DNA of 64,000 nt from Falciphora oryzae (taxonomy: Eukaryota > Ascomycota > Sordariomycetes > Magnaporthales > Magnaporthaceae), in NCBI GenBank assembly GCA_000733355.1, contig JNVV01000003.1:782287-846286 (forward strand), written 5' to 3'. The notes under the pieces were generated by a model, which searched no databases, was not told where the DNA came from, and saw nothing but the letters and a program-made list of their open reading frames with translations. Below are positions 12,133 through 23,986 of this stretch, one piece after another (within the stretch, counting starts at the first letter, position 1; each line of letters opens with the position of its first letter). The position numbers and the translations under genes are program-made.

Positions 12133-13404
12133 ATGAAGGTCAACGCCCCCGCCACCCTCCTCGCCCTCATGGGCCTGGCCGCCGCCGAGCTCCCGCAGGA
12201 GCACTCACACGAGGCCGTCATCCGGGCCGTCAGGGTTCTTCTGGGGAAAAACAACCCGCTCGCTATCGCGGACCCTATCTTCGCCCTGCTGGGCAATGCC
12301 GCCGCCGCCAACGGCGCCCCCAAAGTCGACAAGGCCGACCTCGACTGCCTGCAGCAGATTACGGCCGACCAGGCCTTCACCAACGCCAAGGCTGAGGGCA
12401 GCGTTGACGGCCAGGTCACGGCGCTGCTGTACGCCGCGCTCGAGCGCAACACGCTCGGCGTCGGCGTGGCCAGCGTCGTCTGCCGCACCGTCACCGCCAC
12501 CAACCCCGAGATCGCGGCCATCACGCGCATCCAGGACCCGGCCTCGCAGGAGGGCAAGGCCGGCAACAAGCAGGCCATCCTGGACCTCGCCGTGCAGATC
12601 GCCTCAGTCGGCGGCGACCCGCTCCTGGCCACCCAGGCCGGCACCTTCAAGCCCGGCCAGCTCGGCGACCCGACCTCCCGAGGCAACACGTGCGACGACG
12701 CGAACGACGCACGGGGTTGCATCATCAGCCGGAACCTGCTGGTCGTCGAGGCCACCGACGACGAGATCCGGCAGGCCGTCGCGGCCGCCGGCAAGGGCAA
12801 GGGCAAGGGCAACGTGAACAACGGCGGTGCCGCCAACAACGGCACCGGCAACGCCAACGCCGGCAAGCAGAACAATAAGAGCCAGGTCAACAATAAGAGC
12901 CAGGCCAACAATAAGAGCCAGGCCAACAAGAAGAACAAGGATAACAAGAAGAACAACGCTAACAACGGTGGTGCCGCTGCCGACGGCTGCGACGCGGCTG
13001 GTGGAAACAACAGCACTGGCAACGGCAACAACGCCGGTAACAACAACAACGCCGGTAACAACAACAACAACGCCGGCGCCGGCAACGACTCGTCCAACAT
13101 CCAGTCCTTCACCGGCAGCCTGGGCGGCGCCCCTCCGGCCGTCAGCTTCTCGGCCGGCGCCCAGCGGCCCTTCACCGTCAACGGCAACACCTTCACGACG
13201 GCGCAGGCGGCGCTGACGCGGTCGTGCGACATCCAGAACAACCAGTGCTTCAACGCCGCCAACGGCGGACGGCTCACCGGCGGCACCCAGCAGTGCCAGC
13301 AGCAGCAACAGCAGTGCCTGGCCTCGGTCGCCACTTCGGCCGCCGCCGCCTCCAAGGCCCGCCGCGCCGTCAGGATGAGCGGCCGCAGGAGCGCGCGCCG
13401 CTAA
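12133..13404 (+). CDS. Secreted Asn-rich repeat protein (family often mislabelled ribosomal protein s17)
   Basis: Predicted extracellular or cell-wall-associated protein of 423 residues in a single exon. The frame continues upstream only through non-ATG codons; the first ATG, at 12133, starts a good signal peptide (MKVNAPATLLALMGLAAA). Residues about 20-215 form a compact Ala-rich helical domain containing DPIFALLGNAAAANG, LDCLQQITADQAF and GNTCDDANDARGC. I recognise this domain as a widespread secreted ascomycete family that databases often label ribosomal protein s17, although it has no ribosomal features. Residues about 218-320 are low complexity: GKGKGKG, three exact-length NNKSQ(A/V) repeats, then Asn/Gly runs. 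The C-terminal part has spaced cysteines, a Gln run and a strongly basic tail. The strong TATA promoter suggests high or regulated expression. Function is unknown. Confidence 0.85.
   Translation: MKVNAPATLLALMGLAAAELPQEHSHEAVIRAVRVLLGKNNPLAIADPIFALLGNAAAANGAPKVDKADLDCLQQITADQAFTNAKAEGSVDGQVTALLYAALERNTLGVGVASVVCRTVTATNPEIAAITRIQDPASQEGKAGNKQAILDLAVQIASVGGDPLLATQAGTFKPGQLGDPTSRGNTCDDANDARGCIISRNLLVVEATDDEIRQAVAAAGKGKGKGNVNNGGAANNGTGNANAGKQNNKSQVNNKSQANNKSQANKKNKDNKKNNANNGGAAADGCDAAGGNNSTGNGNNAGNNNNAGNNNNNAGAGNDSSNIQSFTGSLGGAPPAVSFSAGAQRPFTVNGNTFTTAQAALTRSCDIQNNQCFNAANGGRLTGGTQQCQQQQQQCLASVATSAAAASKARRAVRMSGRRSARR
12871..12924 (+). repeat. 18-bp tandem repeat, three copies, coding
   Basis: Three 18-bp units at 12871, 12889 and 12907 encode NNKSQV, NNKSQA and NNKSQA. 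They differ by a single base (T/C) and sit in frame in the Asn-rich secreted protein. The near-identity of the units suggests recent slippage or unequal exchange, so copy number may vary between strains. Confidence 0.85.
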
Positions 13405-14213
13405 GGCCCGTTTTGGTTGAGACGAATGTCCGGGTTGGAAAATACCCCGGCATGGCTTTCTTGCTATCATGATTTGAATGTTGTTTTGTTTGACAGAGCT
13501 TTTCGTCTGATATTGTTTGGCGTTTTCTTGTTGGCAAATAACAAGCCTCCTTTTTCTATTCTCACTTTCTTCGACAGGATTTTGTTGAGGGCTGTTTTTG
13601 GCTTTCTGGGCTCTTTTCCACCTCCTGGTGTTAGATAGTATGACTGCAGCAGCGTGCTAGTGTCGTCTAGGGTCAGTTGGAAGAGCTGGCTGGAGACAAA
13701 TTACAAAGAATATTTTTATCCAAGATTCTAATTAAGATCACACCTTGAGAAATGCAATGAACAATGCCAAATTATGCGCACTACACACCACTCCCACAGC
13801 ACCATGCAGGAGTTTGTGGGTACGGGTCCCCGCCCCGTGCCTCGCGGGACGTTGAGACGGTTCAGGTTTCTCGGGGGTTGGCGAATGATACCCGAGGCGG
13901 GTGAGCAGTACAAATGCAGGTGAACAAATAGCGGCTTGGAGGTTCCCCATGATCGTCACCGAGGCCCGGAAGGAGGCCGAACCGAGGCGTCCATCGAATA
14001 CTGTTCTGTGATCGTCGTTTAGGATAAGTGCGGTCACATACACCTCAGTTCTAGAGCCTATGATCTAGGCGAGTCAAAACGTTACTTTTGAGCAACAGCT
14101 GGCGTACATCCAAGGCTGCTGGCTTGATATCCTTCCACGTCCTGTGTCATCGAGCACGTGGTACGGAACGGCGAAAGGATTATGCCAGAGATGATGAGTC
14201 CCACTTTTCATCC
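13405..14213. other. Gap between convergent genes
   Basis: This stretch must contain the 3' UTRs of the Asn-rich protein and of the deacetylase gene, which converge here. It is T-rich just after 13405 and has no supportable ORF. Confidence 0.6.
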
Positions 14214-15781
14214 TTATCTTCTAACCAAGAACAAGGAAAGGAGTAGTATATATACCACAGTACCCAAGCTGTTGTAACCTGGTGATCTGAACAGGAAGAT
14301 AGTGGCTGCGGATGCCTTGGGCGTTGTCGCCGGACTGGCACCCCCCGGGGCCGGCGCGGTGGCGTCTCCCGTCACGGCCCCGAAGTGAGAGTCCGCGACT
14401 GAACTAGGCGCCCCGGCAGAGGAAGAGGCGGCGGCGGCGGTCTTGTCGGCTGCAGGCTTGTTGTTCTGCCCGCGGTCCTGTGCCGACGGGCTTTTGGGCA
14501 CCGTCTTTGCTGGGTCGTAGGCCTGGCCCGTAACGGCGTCCCGGTACCAGTTTCCTTTGGGATCCCCCATGCACTCGCCGATGGTGACGAGCTTGTAGTT
14601 GAGCCTCCGGGCTTCATCGATCATGTATTGGATCAGGCCTCCGCGGACGGTGCGCTCCTGGATATCGTGCGCGATGCACAGGAAGGCGGACGAGGCGGGG
14701 TTGCGGCTCGAGAGGGCGGACAGGTATGTGCTGCGTGAGTACGCAGGGCTCCCTTCCCAATCTCTCGTATCGACGTCGTAGTTTGTCTACGCAACCATAT
14801 GCCCCAGTGTTAGTAGCGTAGAACGGGGTGGGTAGAGCGGTGGGGCGGCTGGGTGTCGTACAACATGGTACCCCAGCGCCTTGAGTTCGCTCAAGACGTC
14901 CGAATTGAGCTTGGCATACGGTGGCCTGAAGTAGGTGGGCAAGACGCCGAGTATGCTGCCGATGGCAATCTCGTTCTTGATGATCTGGTCGCGTCGCTGC
15001 TGCTTGGACAGGGCGGTCATGTCCTGATGACTCCAGGTATGGCTGGCCACCTGGTGCCCTTCGTTCCACATGCGCTTCACAATTGGTGCGTACCCCGAGA
15101 CGGGGTCGTTAATCTGACCTTTGCCGCCATTGGCACCTACTATGAAGAAGGTGGCTTTGACGCCGTTGCGGCTGAGGATGTCCAGCGCCTCGGTCGTGTA
15201 GATGTACGGCCCGTCGTCAAAGGTCAGTGCCACAGTGCCGCCGGCCCGGCAGTGGGTCAGCTCGACGCCGTAGGGCAGGTCCCCTATCGGCGGCCTGGGG
15301 ACCGATGAGGTGTCCTTGCCCGAGGGGCTCTTGTTGCCGTCGCACTTGGGGCCGAAGCTCAGCTGGCATCCAGGGGCGACGCACGAAGCCGAGTCGGAAG
15401 CACATATTCCCTAGAAAGAAGCCCCGGAGATCACAGAGTGACACCGGTTTTTCAGCTTCCGAGCTTGTGGGTCCTTTGTCGTCGTCGGGAGTCGCCCGCA
15501 GGCACCAGACTAACCGTTTCTGAGCAGCAGAGTCCCGCGGCGCACACCGCATGGCCTCCGGACGTTCCGCACCTTCCCCCGGACTGGACGTCCCGCTTTC
15601 CGAGAGATTCTGGAACGGATGGTCCAGGGGATGGCCCGCCCGAGCCCGGCAGTGTCCTGTTGTATGCTCGACCGAGAGTATTGACAAACAGAGGCCCCAC
15701 AGGAGCCTGGGAGCCCGCAAAAAGCGCACTTGCGCTACTTAGAGTAGCCAGCAAGGCTGCTAAGTAGGATTGCGCCGGCAT
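14214..15781 (-). CDS. Chitin deacetylase / polysaccharide deacetylase (CE4) with N-terminal chitin-binding module
   Basis: Removes acetyl groups from chitin or related glycans, giving chitosan in the wall. Exons on the minus strand are 15781-15515, 15410-14862 and 14786-14214, giving 462 residues. A signal peptide (about residues 1-19) and a KR processing site (62-63) precede a small CBM18-like cysteine module split by intron 1: CGTSGGHAVC, CCSET, then GICASDSASC. The NodB domain has all the key CE4 motifs: TFDDG (Asp154/155), SHTWSH (metal His213 and His217), RPPY (251-254) and a later IAHD. Both splice junctions are in phase 0 and rebuild the motifs (104-bp and 75-bp introns). The C-terminus is a Ser/Ala/Pro-rich stalk ending in a hydrophobic segment plus RR, consistent with a GPI-anchor signal or tail anchor. 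An unseen 3' intron could change the last residues. Confidence 0.9.
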
Positions 15782-18700
15782 TTGTATTTGTGTGAAGGCG
15801 ACCGGCGTGTATTGTGCGGAGATGAACTGGCGAGGGAGCCAAATAAATCAAGGAAACTTGAATGTAGGGCTGGCGTGCCGACTGGCACTGCCACCAGATC
15901 TATAGGGAGCCAACCTACGGGCAGACGGACGGGAAGGCAGACAGTGACGTGCTTGTAAATAGCGTCTTAGCTTTTGGCTGCCTCGGTGGCTAAAGGGGCT
16001 TTGACAGAGTTCGGGCAGCCCGAGCGAATCCAAGGCGTGCATTGGTCGGGGCCAGAGCCATGTCAACATTGAACGAAGGAGCCTTCCAGAGTGTGTTCGC
16101 GTGTTTAGCACTAGCTAGTCGCGTAGGGACCTGGGGCATTCGAGCCGACCGAGGGAGGTAGAGTACAGAGCAAAAGACAAATCCATGATGGATGCGATAG
16201 GGTCTCTGGCCCCTCGGCCGACGGGTCGCAGGCCGGGCCCGTAAGCGTGCATGCTTCGACAGTGGACTTCGGGTCCTGTCGATTTCGGTCTCAGGACGAC
16301 ACTGTATTCCTCGAGGAGGCTCAGTCGGAAGCCAGACTAGCTCGGCTTCCTGCCTAGTCAGCACGTTGTCGATGTCGTGACTGCGGAAGGACGACCGTTC
16401 ACCGTTGGCGTCAGACTAGCCTCGGCCGGGCGTCCCACTACTATGATCCCTGCGGTGATCCATGACCGTCTTGATCTGGATCTTGGGGAGGACCCGAAAC
16501 TGTTGAGTGGGTTGGAGTTGGAGTTGTTTCCAGAAGGCTTGTGTCGTTCCACCTAACCGTTGAATGGACACAATGGGCCGAGCTGCGGGGTCGGGTGTTG
16601 GCGGGCTATCGACTCCAGCCGCGATCGCCAAGGCTATTGAAAGAATGGCGCCTCCCGTCTTGGCTGTGGACCGTTTCCTGGAGCGAGCACCGATCATCGA
16701 TGAATCTTCCGTGGAAGCACTTGGAAGCTGAAGCGCAGCCCTAACGGAATGCAGGATGCATGATGGCTATGCAGAAGCTATCCGAAACTTTAGAAAAAGA
16801 CGTAAGCGACATAGATACAGCCCCTGCACTAGGTTGGGTTTCCATGTTGGCGCATCGACTCTTGAGCGTATCGAGGACAAGTGCAGGAAGGCTTGGCTGA
16901 TTGGGCCGCAATCGACTTTAGCCTGTCACCTCTGCAGCACGAATCGACTGCCGGTATCCAATAGGGGCAGATCCTCTTGTCACACTTGTTGAGCGGAGGT
17001 GGGGTGTTGGTGTCTGGAGGATCGCGCATTCGGGTTCTACACTTTTGCCTGTGGCAGCAAAAGAAGCTCGCTTTCTAGTGGGTCTCGTGCTCGAAACTGA
17101 AGCGGCAGCGAATGGAGCCTTGATGGATACAAGACACATGTCTGGTTACCGGGTAGGGAGGCGAGGCGCAATTAACGTTCGCTGCGATGACCCGGGAGGC
17201 ACGTCGGGATTCTCTTATCCGGCATCTTGGCGATCAACGAGCCTATCAGAAGGCCCCAAGGAGCTCTCCCCGTCTTGACATCATCGTCGAGGGTGGCTGT
17301 CGGTGTGGTGGCAGCCACCATGTTGGGGTGGCATTGGGAGTGACGCTGTTTGATCTGTAACACCTGGGCGGCTCTTGTGACTGCTCTGAGCTTGGGATCA
17401 ATGATGCAAGGGAATGCGCACGGCAGACGGCACCAGCGACGGCAGTGACGGAACGTTGGACGGAATCCAGACCATTAGATTGAGAAAAGCACATAGAGTT
17501 GCCCGAGGTTGCTGGGGTTCCGCATGCAATTTTTTGCCTTGGAAACCTGACCCAGGTCGTCATTGGTGTCTCAATTTAGCTGCCAACCCGAGCTTCCCTG
17601 TCCGGTTTTCCCGTCCGAACAGAGCGAAAGCGAAGCTGCGCAAAGTTAATGGGATTAGATGCGTCCCAAGGAAGCTTGTTGCCTTTGCCGTGTGGCAGTT
17701 GAAAGAAGCGGCTCGCCCACGACAAAAAAAAAAAAAAAAACGAGATTGCAATCTGTGTCCCTCCTGTCGGGGAGTACATTGACCGCGATGAACAACGTTA
17801 AGAAAACCGCGACTATACATCTTTTCACATTGAAAAAGACGTGATATTATACTTTACGACTGCTGGTAGTATACAGCCAGGTTGTATCTTTTATTTCCCA
17901 TTTGTCTTTCTGGAAATACAAAGGGAAAACACTTGGGGCCAAAGTCACTTTGTTTCGCAGTCTCGTTTATTTTGTTGTGGGGGAGAGCGGTTTCCATTGT
18001 GTCGAGCACAAAGTCGCCTTCCAAGCGAGGGCGCCACGCAGACAGCACACCAGACCAACTGCAGCTGAGGGTTGGCCAGCACAAGCACCAGACGGCTGAG
18101 AGTCAATCGTTATTGCGCAAGCCAGGAAGGTCCAGACCAGCGACCCGCATCGCAGGATCCCAACGGGCAGGCTCAATGGCTGCTTGGATGGAGCTGGCTG
18201 CAGGAGAGGAGGTCTCCACGGCACAGCCAGCCAGCGCTCCCTGTCGGTTCCCCATCCAACATGTGGGCGGCACGTCAAGCAAAATAACCTGCATCCATCT
18301 TGGCCAAGACCCCTGCTGCTCCTCCTTTCCCCCGTCTCCTCGCTTCCAAGAATCCAAAACGCTGTCCTGCGCAACATACCAACACGATCCAACTCGCTTT
18401 TGCTTGCCTTCCTGTCCGCCCTCCCTACACAGTACCTAGTGCTAGTACTTGCTGTCTTTTATTCCTAACGTTCTAATTGCACCTTTTGTCCCGTCTCTCA
18501 GCTCCTCTTTGCTGTTTTGTTTGCACCCCACATTTCCTAGATGACGACGGCTCCCACACAGCAACCGTCTCAGCTGCGGTTTTGACGCCTGAGCGGGCGC
18601 ACCACACAAAGGGTCCAACGGCGTCCTACCGCTCCCTGCCAACGCATATGCGCCTCCTCAAACCCGCTGCGGGTTGGTTTGCTCCCGCCGTTGCGCGATA

Positions 18701-19226
18701 GCAGCTAAGCCGAGGAGAGCCCGAAACTGAGAACCCCTGCCGAGAAAACCACGAACCGGCCGAAACGGTTGATAGACAACGATCACCTCCCGCCCGCCGT
18801 CACCTGCTCTCTACCCGCTGCCTACCGCGCCTACCTCCGTCCCCCTCCGCCTCCCTAATTCTCCGATCCCCCTTGTATCCCAGGGGCTGCAAATCATATC
18901 TGCGCCCAGATATCCAACCAACGACGCATGCCTCCCTGGCTTGAGCTCCCACAGCGTCGAGACAACTCTTGCGACCTTATAGGCCGGTACCTCGTCGACC
19001 ACCTTCAAGTCCACGGAATACACACTTTACGACACACGAGTAGCATCTGCAAGGTCTCAACTTGGCCTGCTGGGAGGCGCTGGGTCTTTAGGGCGGCGCC
19101 CGGAGCTTCCCCCTTAGTCGCGAGCTTGACTAGCTCTCGCCGTCAGCCCTGGCGCGCAAGGCCGGCCGCTGGCCCATTCCAATCCAACAAGACTAGTCGT
19201 AACCGGAGAAGGAGACTCGCACTAGC
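15782..19226. other. 3.4-kb gap with no gene recognised
   Basis: No ORF above about 185 codons, none resembling a known protein, and no consistent splice structure by eye. It contains an A17 homopolymer (17724-17740). The last several hundred bases before the NIPA gene are C/T-rich and probably its promoter and leader. Confidence 0.5.
17724..17740. repeat. Poly(A)17 homopolymer
   Basis: Uninterrupted run of 17 A in the gap between the deacetylase and the NIPA transporter. It could be a simple slippage tract or the tail of an old retroposed copy, but no target-site duplication or source gene was recognised. Confidence 0.8.
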
Positions 19227-21592
19227 ATGGGTGCGGTGGAAGGGCTCACTGCAGCCCACGAGTTGTACGCTCGAGCCGGCGGCATCGGGCCAACTGGCGT
19301 CGAGCGCCCGCCTATCTTCAAGGTTATCGGCATCATTCTCGCTGCGTCCTCGGGGCTCTTCATTGGCAGTTCGTTCGTGCTGAAGAAGTACGGCCTGCTG
19401 AAGGCAAACGAGAAGTATAGCGAGGTCGCCGGCGAAGGCTATGGCTACCTCAAGAACTTTTGGTGGTGGTCCGGCATGATACTGATGATCTTCGGCGAGA
19501 TCCTCAACTTTGTCGCCCTATCCTTCACCGACGCCATCCTCGTCACGCCCCTCGGCGCCCTGTCGGTCGTCATCTGCGCCATCCTGTCCGCCATCTTCCT
19601 CAAGGAACGCCTTAGCATGGTCGGCAAGGTTGCCTGCTTCCTGTGCATCGTTGGCTCCGTCGTCATCGTTCTGAACGCCCCCGCCAACTCGTCCGTCGCC
19701 AACATCGAGCAGATGCAGGCCTTCGTCATAACTCCTGGCTTCCTCAGCTACACGGGCGTCGTTGTCGTCGGCTGCATAATAACCGCTCTGTACGCCGGCC
19801 CGAGGTGGGGGAAGAAGAACATGCTGGTCTACATCTCCATCTGCAGCTGGGTCGGAGGCCTGAGTGTCGTCGCTACCCAGGGTCTCGGTGCTGCCATAAT
19901 CACCCAGATCGGTGGCACGCCCCAGTTCAACCAGTGGTTCCTATACGTGCTCTTGGTCTTTGTTATCGCCACGCTGCTGACCGAGATCATCTACTTGAAC
20001 GTCAGTAACCAAAGAAGGGCATATCCCAGCGGGGACGCTTTCTGTTTTATATCCAGTTCATTTCGGCTAACATCTCGTATCTTGAACAGAAAGCCTTGAA
20101 TCTCTTCAACGCCGCCATGGTGACTCCAACCTATTACGTCTACTTCACAAGCTCTACAATCATCGCATCGAGCGTCCTTTTTCAAGGATTCAAGGGGACT
20201 GCGACATCCATTATTACAGTCGTCAACGGCTTCTTGACTATTTGTGCCGGTGTTGTCTTGCTTCAGCTCTCCAAGTCGGCTAAGGATGTTCCGGATACGG
20301 CCGTGTTCAAGGGGGACCTGGACCAAATCCATACCATCGCGGAGCAGGAGCAGAGCGAGACGGATCCCAAGGCGGACGCTATCCGTGGCACCGCTGCCAT
20401 CATCAGGCGACTCTCAAGTGCGCGGCTCAAGATGGAGGCAGATGAGCTGAAGAGAATGCACGAGGAGAAGCAGCAGGAGGCCCTGGCCCCGCTCAATGAA
20501 GATGGCGCTCAGTTTGAGTGGGACGGCATCAGGAGGCGGCGGACGACATATGGCAGCACGCGGTCGCGTGCCATGACGTCTCCCTCGCCTCACCCGTTCG
20601 GGAGTCCCGCGCCGACACCGCATCCGCCCCTCGGCTGGTCGCACTTCCCGACGCAACAAGAGCTCGACGCACTCGACAGGCCCTCTAGTCCAGGCGCGCT
20701 GTCGAGTATCGTCGGGACCATTCGCACCCGGGCCAAAAGCGCCTTTGTGCCGCCACAGAGCGCGCTTGGTGCCTCCCACGACGACGACGACGACCCGAAC
20801 AAGCACATGCAAAACCCGCTACACCCAGTTCCTCTGACTGATATGAATGCTCCTGGCGGCGGCAACGACCAAGATCTCGAGTCGGGTGTCTACAGCAACG
20901 GGAAGAGCCCCTCCAAGGCTAGGTACCAAGGCAGCACGCTCAGTGTCCCTGGTACCGCGCGCAGCGCCCCGCCTGGAAGACATCGAGGCGTTTCCGAAGT
21001 CAGCGATGTCAGCAGCCTCGGCCCTCCGCCGACGCCGCCTCCCCACGGGACTCGCAGACAGTTCAGCTTTCAGAGGTTTGGACTGGGCCTTGGGTTGAGG
21101 CACGGAAACAACTCACCGCAGCAGCCGTCACAGCAATCACATGCTCATAGCGATGCTCATGCTGCTGGCGTGGGAGGCGGAGATGGTGCGGCGGACTCCC
21201 CGCGTCCGCCTTCAAGCCGCCGGCCTGGAAGCCTCGCCGCTAGGACCAGGGGCTACTCCAACCCGCAAACCCAAGAGGCGAGCGAGGAAGAGCGCCTGGG
21301 CCTCGTGACGGGAGACACGCGTTCGCTGCCGTCGCTGCCGCGCTACGGCGATGTCGTGTACGAGGACGAGGAGCTGGAGAGGTTTCCTTCAGAGGAAAAG
21401 AAGGAGGCCAAATACGGACGCGGCATTACCAACTCGCCGCCAAGGCAGCCTGCCGGCGGGGGCGAGGAGACAGTTGCCGAGTACGAAGCCCGGCGCAAGC
21501 GGTGGAACGAGACTCGTGGCGGCGGCGGGGAGAGCAGCTCCAGCAGCGGAGCAAGTCCGACAAGGCCGCCTCGCGGGAACGCGAGACAATAG
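19227..21592 (+). CDS. NIPA-family magnesium transporter (DUF803) with long cytosolic tail
   Basis: Integral membrane protein of the NIPA/DUF803 family, whose animal members carry Mg2+; the substrate here is inferred. Exons are 19227-20000 and 20090-21592. The 89-bp intron has a GTCAGT donor and a GGCTAAC branch point, giving 758 residues. Nine hydrophobic helices are visible at about residues 31-52, 80-100, 103-125, 131-150, 170-190, 199-221, 236-257, 265-290 and 297-318. The family motif region VTPLGALSVV, followed by AIFLKERL, is in helix 3. The intron joins IIYLN to KALNLFNAAMVTP in phase 0, as expected inside helix 7-8. The last 430 residues are hydrophilic, Pro/Ser-rich and probably disordered, with a short charged helix (KMEADELKRMHEEKQQE). 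This tail is typical of filamentous-fungal members and offers phosphorylation sites. Confidence 0.88.
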
Positions 21593-22876
21593 CCCCCTTC
21601 TCTGGGAGGGACTGGCGGGGCGTATCTATAATGCCCTTTCTCGCACAATTGCTGCGATAACGACGACCACGATGACCAGCATTTTCTTCAAGTGGAATTT
21701 CCAGCGACAACGACTGGATGAACCCAAGTCTTGCGACCCGATTGTGTTTCCCGACCTGGCGTTCCTCTGACCTGGATCTTCCGGACAGAGATGTAAGATT
21801 ACTTGCACGCAACGACCCCTACCTACCTAGGTACCTGGTGACTTAGCTCGTGACCTGGCCGCTGGGACGAGAACGCAGCTTACTTGCCTAGGTATTCCTA
21901 CACATCATCTTGTATATTAGACTACTGATTTGGGCCCGGCGCATCTGGGGAGTACACACCATGAGCAGCAACGCAACATGGAAAATTATTAGACGGGTAC
22001 ATGGGAGGATATTTGGGAACCTCGAGCTACGTTCTTTGTGCCTCTCTTTACACACACATAGCTTCCTCGCCCTTGGGGCAGCCCTGATTTCTTTCCGAGG
22101 CGACCTTTTTTGTACAACGAAGCCCCTAACAATCAGAAGCATTATGACGAAGTAATTTTATTATTCATGGATTCTCTGATCGTTGCCATCTCTCATTCAA
22201 GTCCGCGACTAGCATGATTTCAGTAATGTAGCTACAATTGTTTAACAAAGCTATCATTTTGTATAGTCCTATCTTGCCGAGAAATCCATCTCCGCTGGTT
22301 ATACGGACATGTGCGCGCTCTGCTACCCACGCGTAGGCCGAGTACATCCGAACCAGGATAGCCTTTGGTGATCCCCTTTGGCTATATTGCTGTAGTAATA
22401 CTGAATATTGGATAACGTGTAAGACTAGAGGTGGTAGGGGTGAAGAAGAAATTCATGTCGTGCGTAAGATATCATAAAGTCGTGGGCAACCCGCTTGATG
22501 AAAGGGGCAGGAAAAAAAATGAAGAATAAAGAAGGAAAACAATAATATCAACACGCTGCAAACGCCTGGCATGCACCGCAGAAAAACATGTTCCAGAACG
22601 CCTTGCTATGCCGGGTCATGCATGATGAGAGGAGAAAGCAAGATGTATGCAAACCGGGGGGTTTTCTTCCCCCTCTCTCGCGCGCAACAGAGGTAAAAGA
22701 AGGAGGTCCAGTGAATATCCACGGGTCGTCATGCCCCGGCCAGGACTAGACCGCGTCTGGGGGATGGAAACCCAGATGGCAAGAGTCGATGGAAACAAAT
22801 CCGAGCTGGCAGTCACCGCACAGTTTTATACTTTCACGAAGAAACGGGTTCGCGTGGGATTGCAGGATGGATGGGA
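21593..22876. other. Gap between convergent NIPA and U-box genes
   Basis: Both 3' UTRs fall here. The centre (about 22140-22560) is clearly AT-richer than the flanks, with many short A/T runs. No supportable gene. This may be ordinary 3' sequence or an eroded repeat. Confidence 0.5.
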
Positions 22877-23986
22877 TCACCAGTCCACCGCCCAGCCGTT
22901 CTCCTCGAGGAACTCCTCGCAGGCCTGCTTGAGCCCCAGGTTCGGGCGTAGGTCCGACGGCTGCAGCGGCTCGCGGGTCAGGGGGTCCGTGGGGTGTCTC
23001 CGGAGGTGTTCCATGATGGTCGAACGTTCGTATGACTTGCCGGTTTTTGTCTAGGGGGTTATTGGGACATGTTAGCTACCAACCATGCCTATGGGATGTG
23101 AGGGGCCTAAAGAGCTCCCCTCCCCCGTCGGTAGAGAGAAAGACTTGTGGAGATGGGGCTCACAATGACGGGGTCGACCATGAAGCCGAAGCCGATGTCG
23201 TCGATGGCCCAGTCCGGGACGTTCCTCCTCTTTGACGCGGCGGCGCGCGACCTCTCAAAGACGTCCGACACCAGCCTGGCCTTGGTGGCGTACTCGTCCA
23301 CCACCGCGCGGCGCGTCGGCTCGCCCTCGCCGCCCTCCACGAGGAGCGCCTCTAGCTCGTCGTCGCGCTCGCGCTCGAGCAGGGCTAGGACCTCCTTCTC
23401 GAGCCGGCCGTCCTGGCGCTCACGCCTGCGCTCGCGCTCCTCCCAGCGGTCCTTCTTGCAGCGCAGCACGAGCTCCGTGACCTTTGGCAGGGAGCGGTCG
23501 TTTGTCGCCATGCAGAGCTGGTGCGCGCGCGTCGCGTGCGAGAGGGCGCCGTCGAGGTCGAAGCCGTCCTCGACCTTGGCCTGGGCCATGTAGTAGTGCG
23601 CCTTGAAGCTGTCCGGGGCCAGCTTGAGGCAGTCGGTGCAGTCGTTGATGGCCAGCTCCCAGAATTGCTGCTTTAGGCGCGCCATGGCGCGGTTGGTGAA
23701 GAGGGCCGCGTTCTTGGGGTCGAGGATGATTCTGTTTGCAGCACGGCGAGGCGTCGAGTGGGGGTTAGTCTAGTGTAGTCCCCTGGCATCTCCTGCAGGG
23801 GTCATCTCCTCGTCCTCTTCCTGGGCGCCTGGCACTGGAATAGGCGCAGCAGGGCCCAAGGGCCGTGGGATGTGGAGAGGATTCCGTCATAACGTACGCC
23901 TTTGAGTACAAGCTCTCGGCGCCAGCGAAATCGCCTTGCTGAAAGTGGCGGTTTCCCTCCTCTTTGAGGCGAATTGCTTCAGCCAT
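22877..23986 (-). CDS. CHIP/STUB1-like TPR and U-box E3 ubiquitin ligase
   Basis: Co-chaperone ubiquitin ligase. In the family the TPR domain binds the EEVD tail of Hsp70/Hsp90 and the U-box recruits E2 to ubiquitylate bound clients. Exons on the minus strand are 23986-23898, 23731-23164 and 23050-22877 (introns 166 and 113 bp), giving 276 residues, close to the roughly 300 of animal CHIP. TPRs span residues 1-105: LKEEGNRHFQQGDFAGAESL, then a repeat with NAALFTNRAMARL, then KAHYYMAQA. A charged coiled coil with KKDRWEERERRRER follows at about 120-165, then the U-box at about 205-271, with GFMVDPVI and TKTGKSYERSTIMEHL across intron 2 and the C-terminal EEFLEENGW. Intron 1 splits the Ala codon of SKAIILDPKN. 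All pieces were found only after splicing, and the fit is very good. Confidence 0.93.

Noticed and set aside
11943..13355. 470-codon minus-strand ORF opposite the Asn-rich protein
   Set aside because: Leu/Pro/Ala-rich mirror of the repetitive coding strand with no domain; the plus strand has a signal peptide, TATA box and family similarity.
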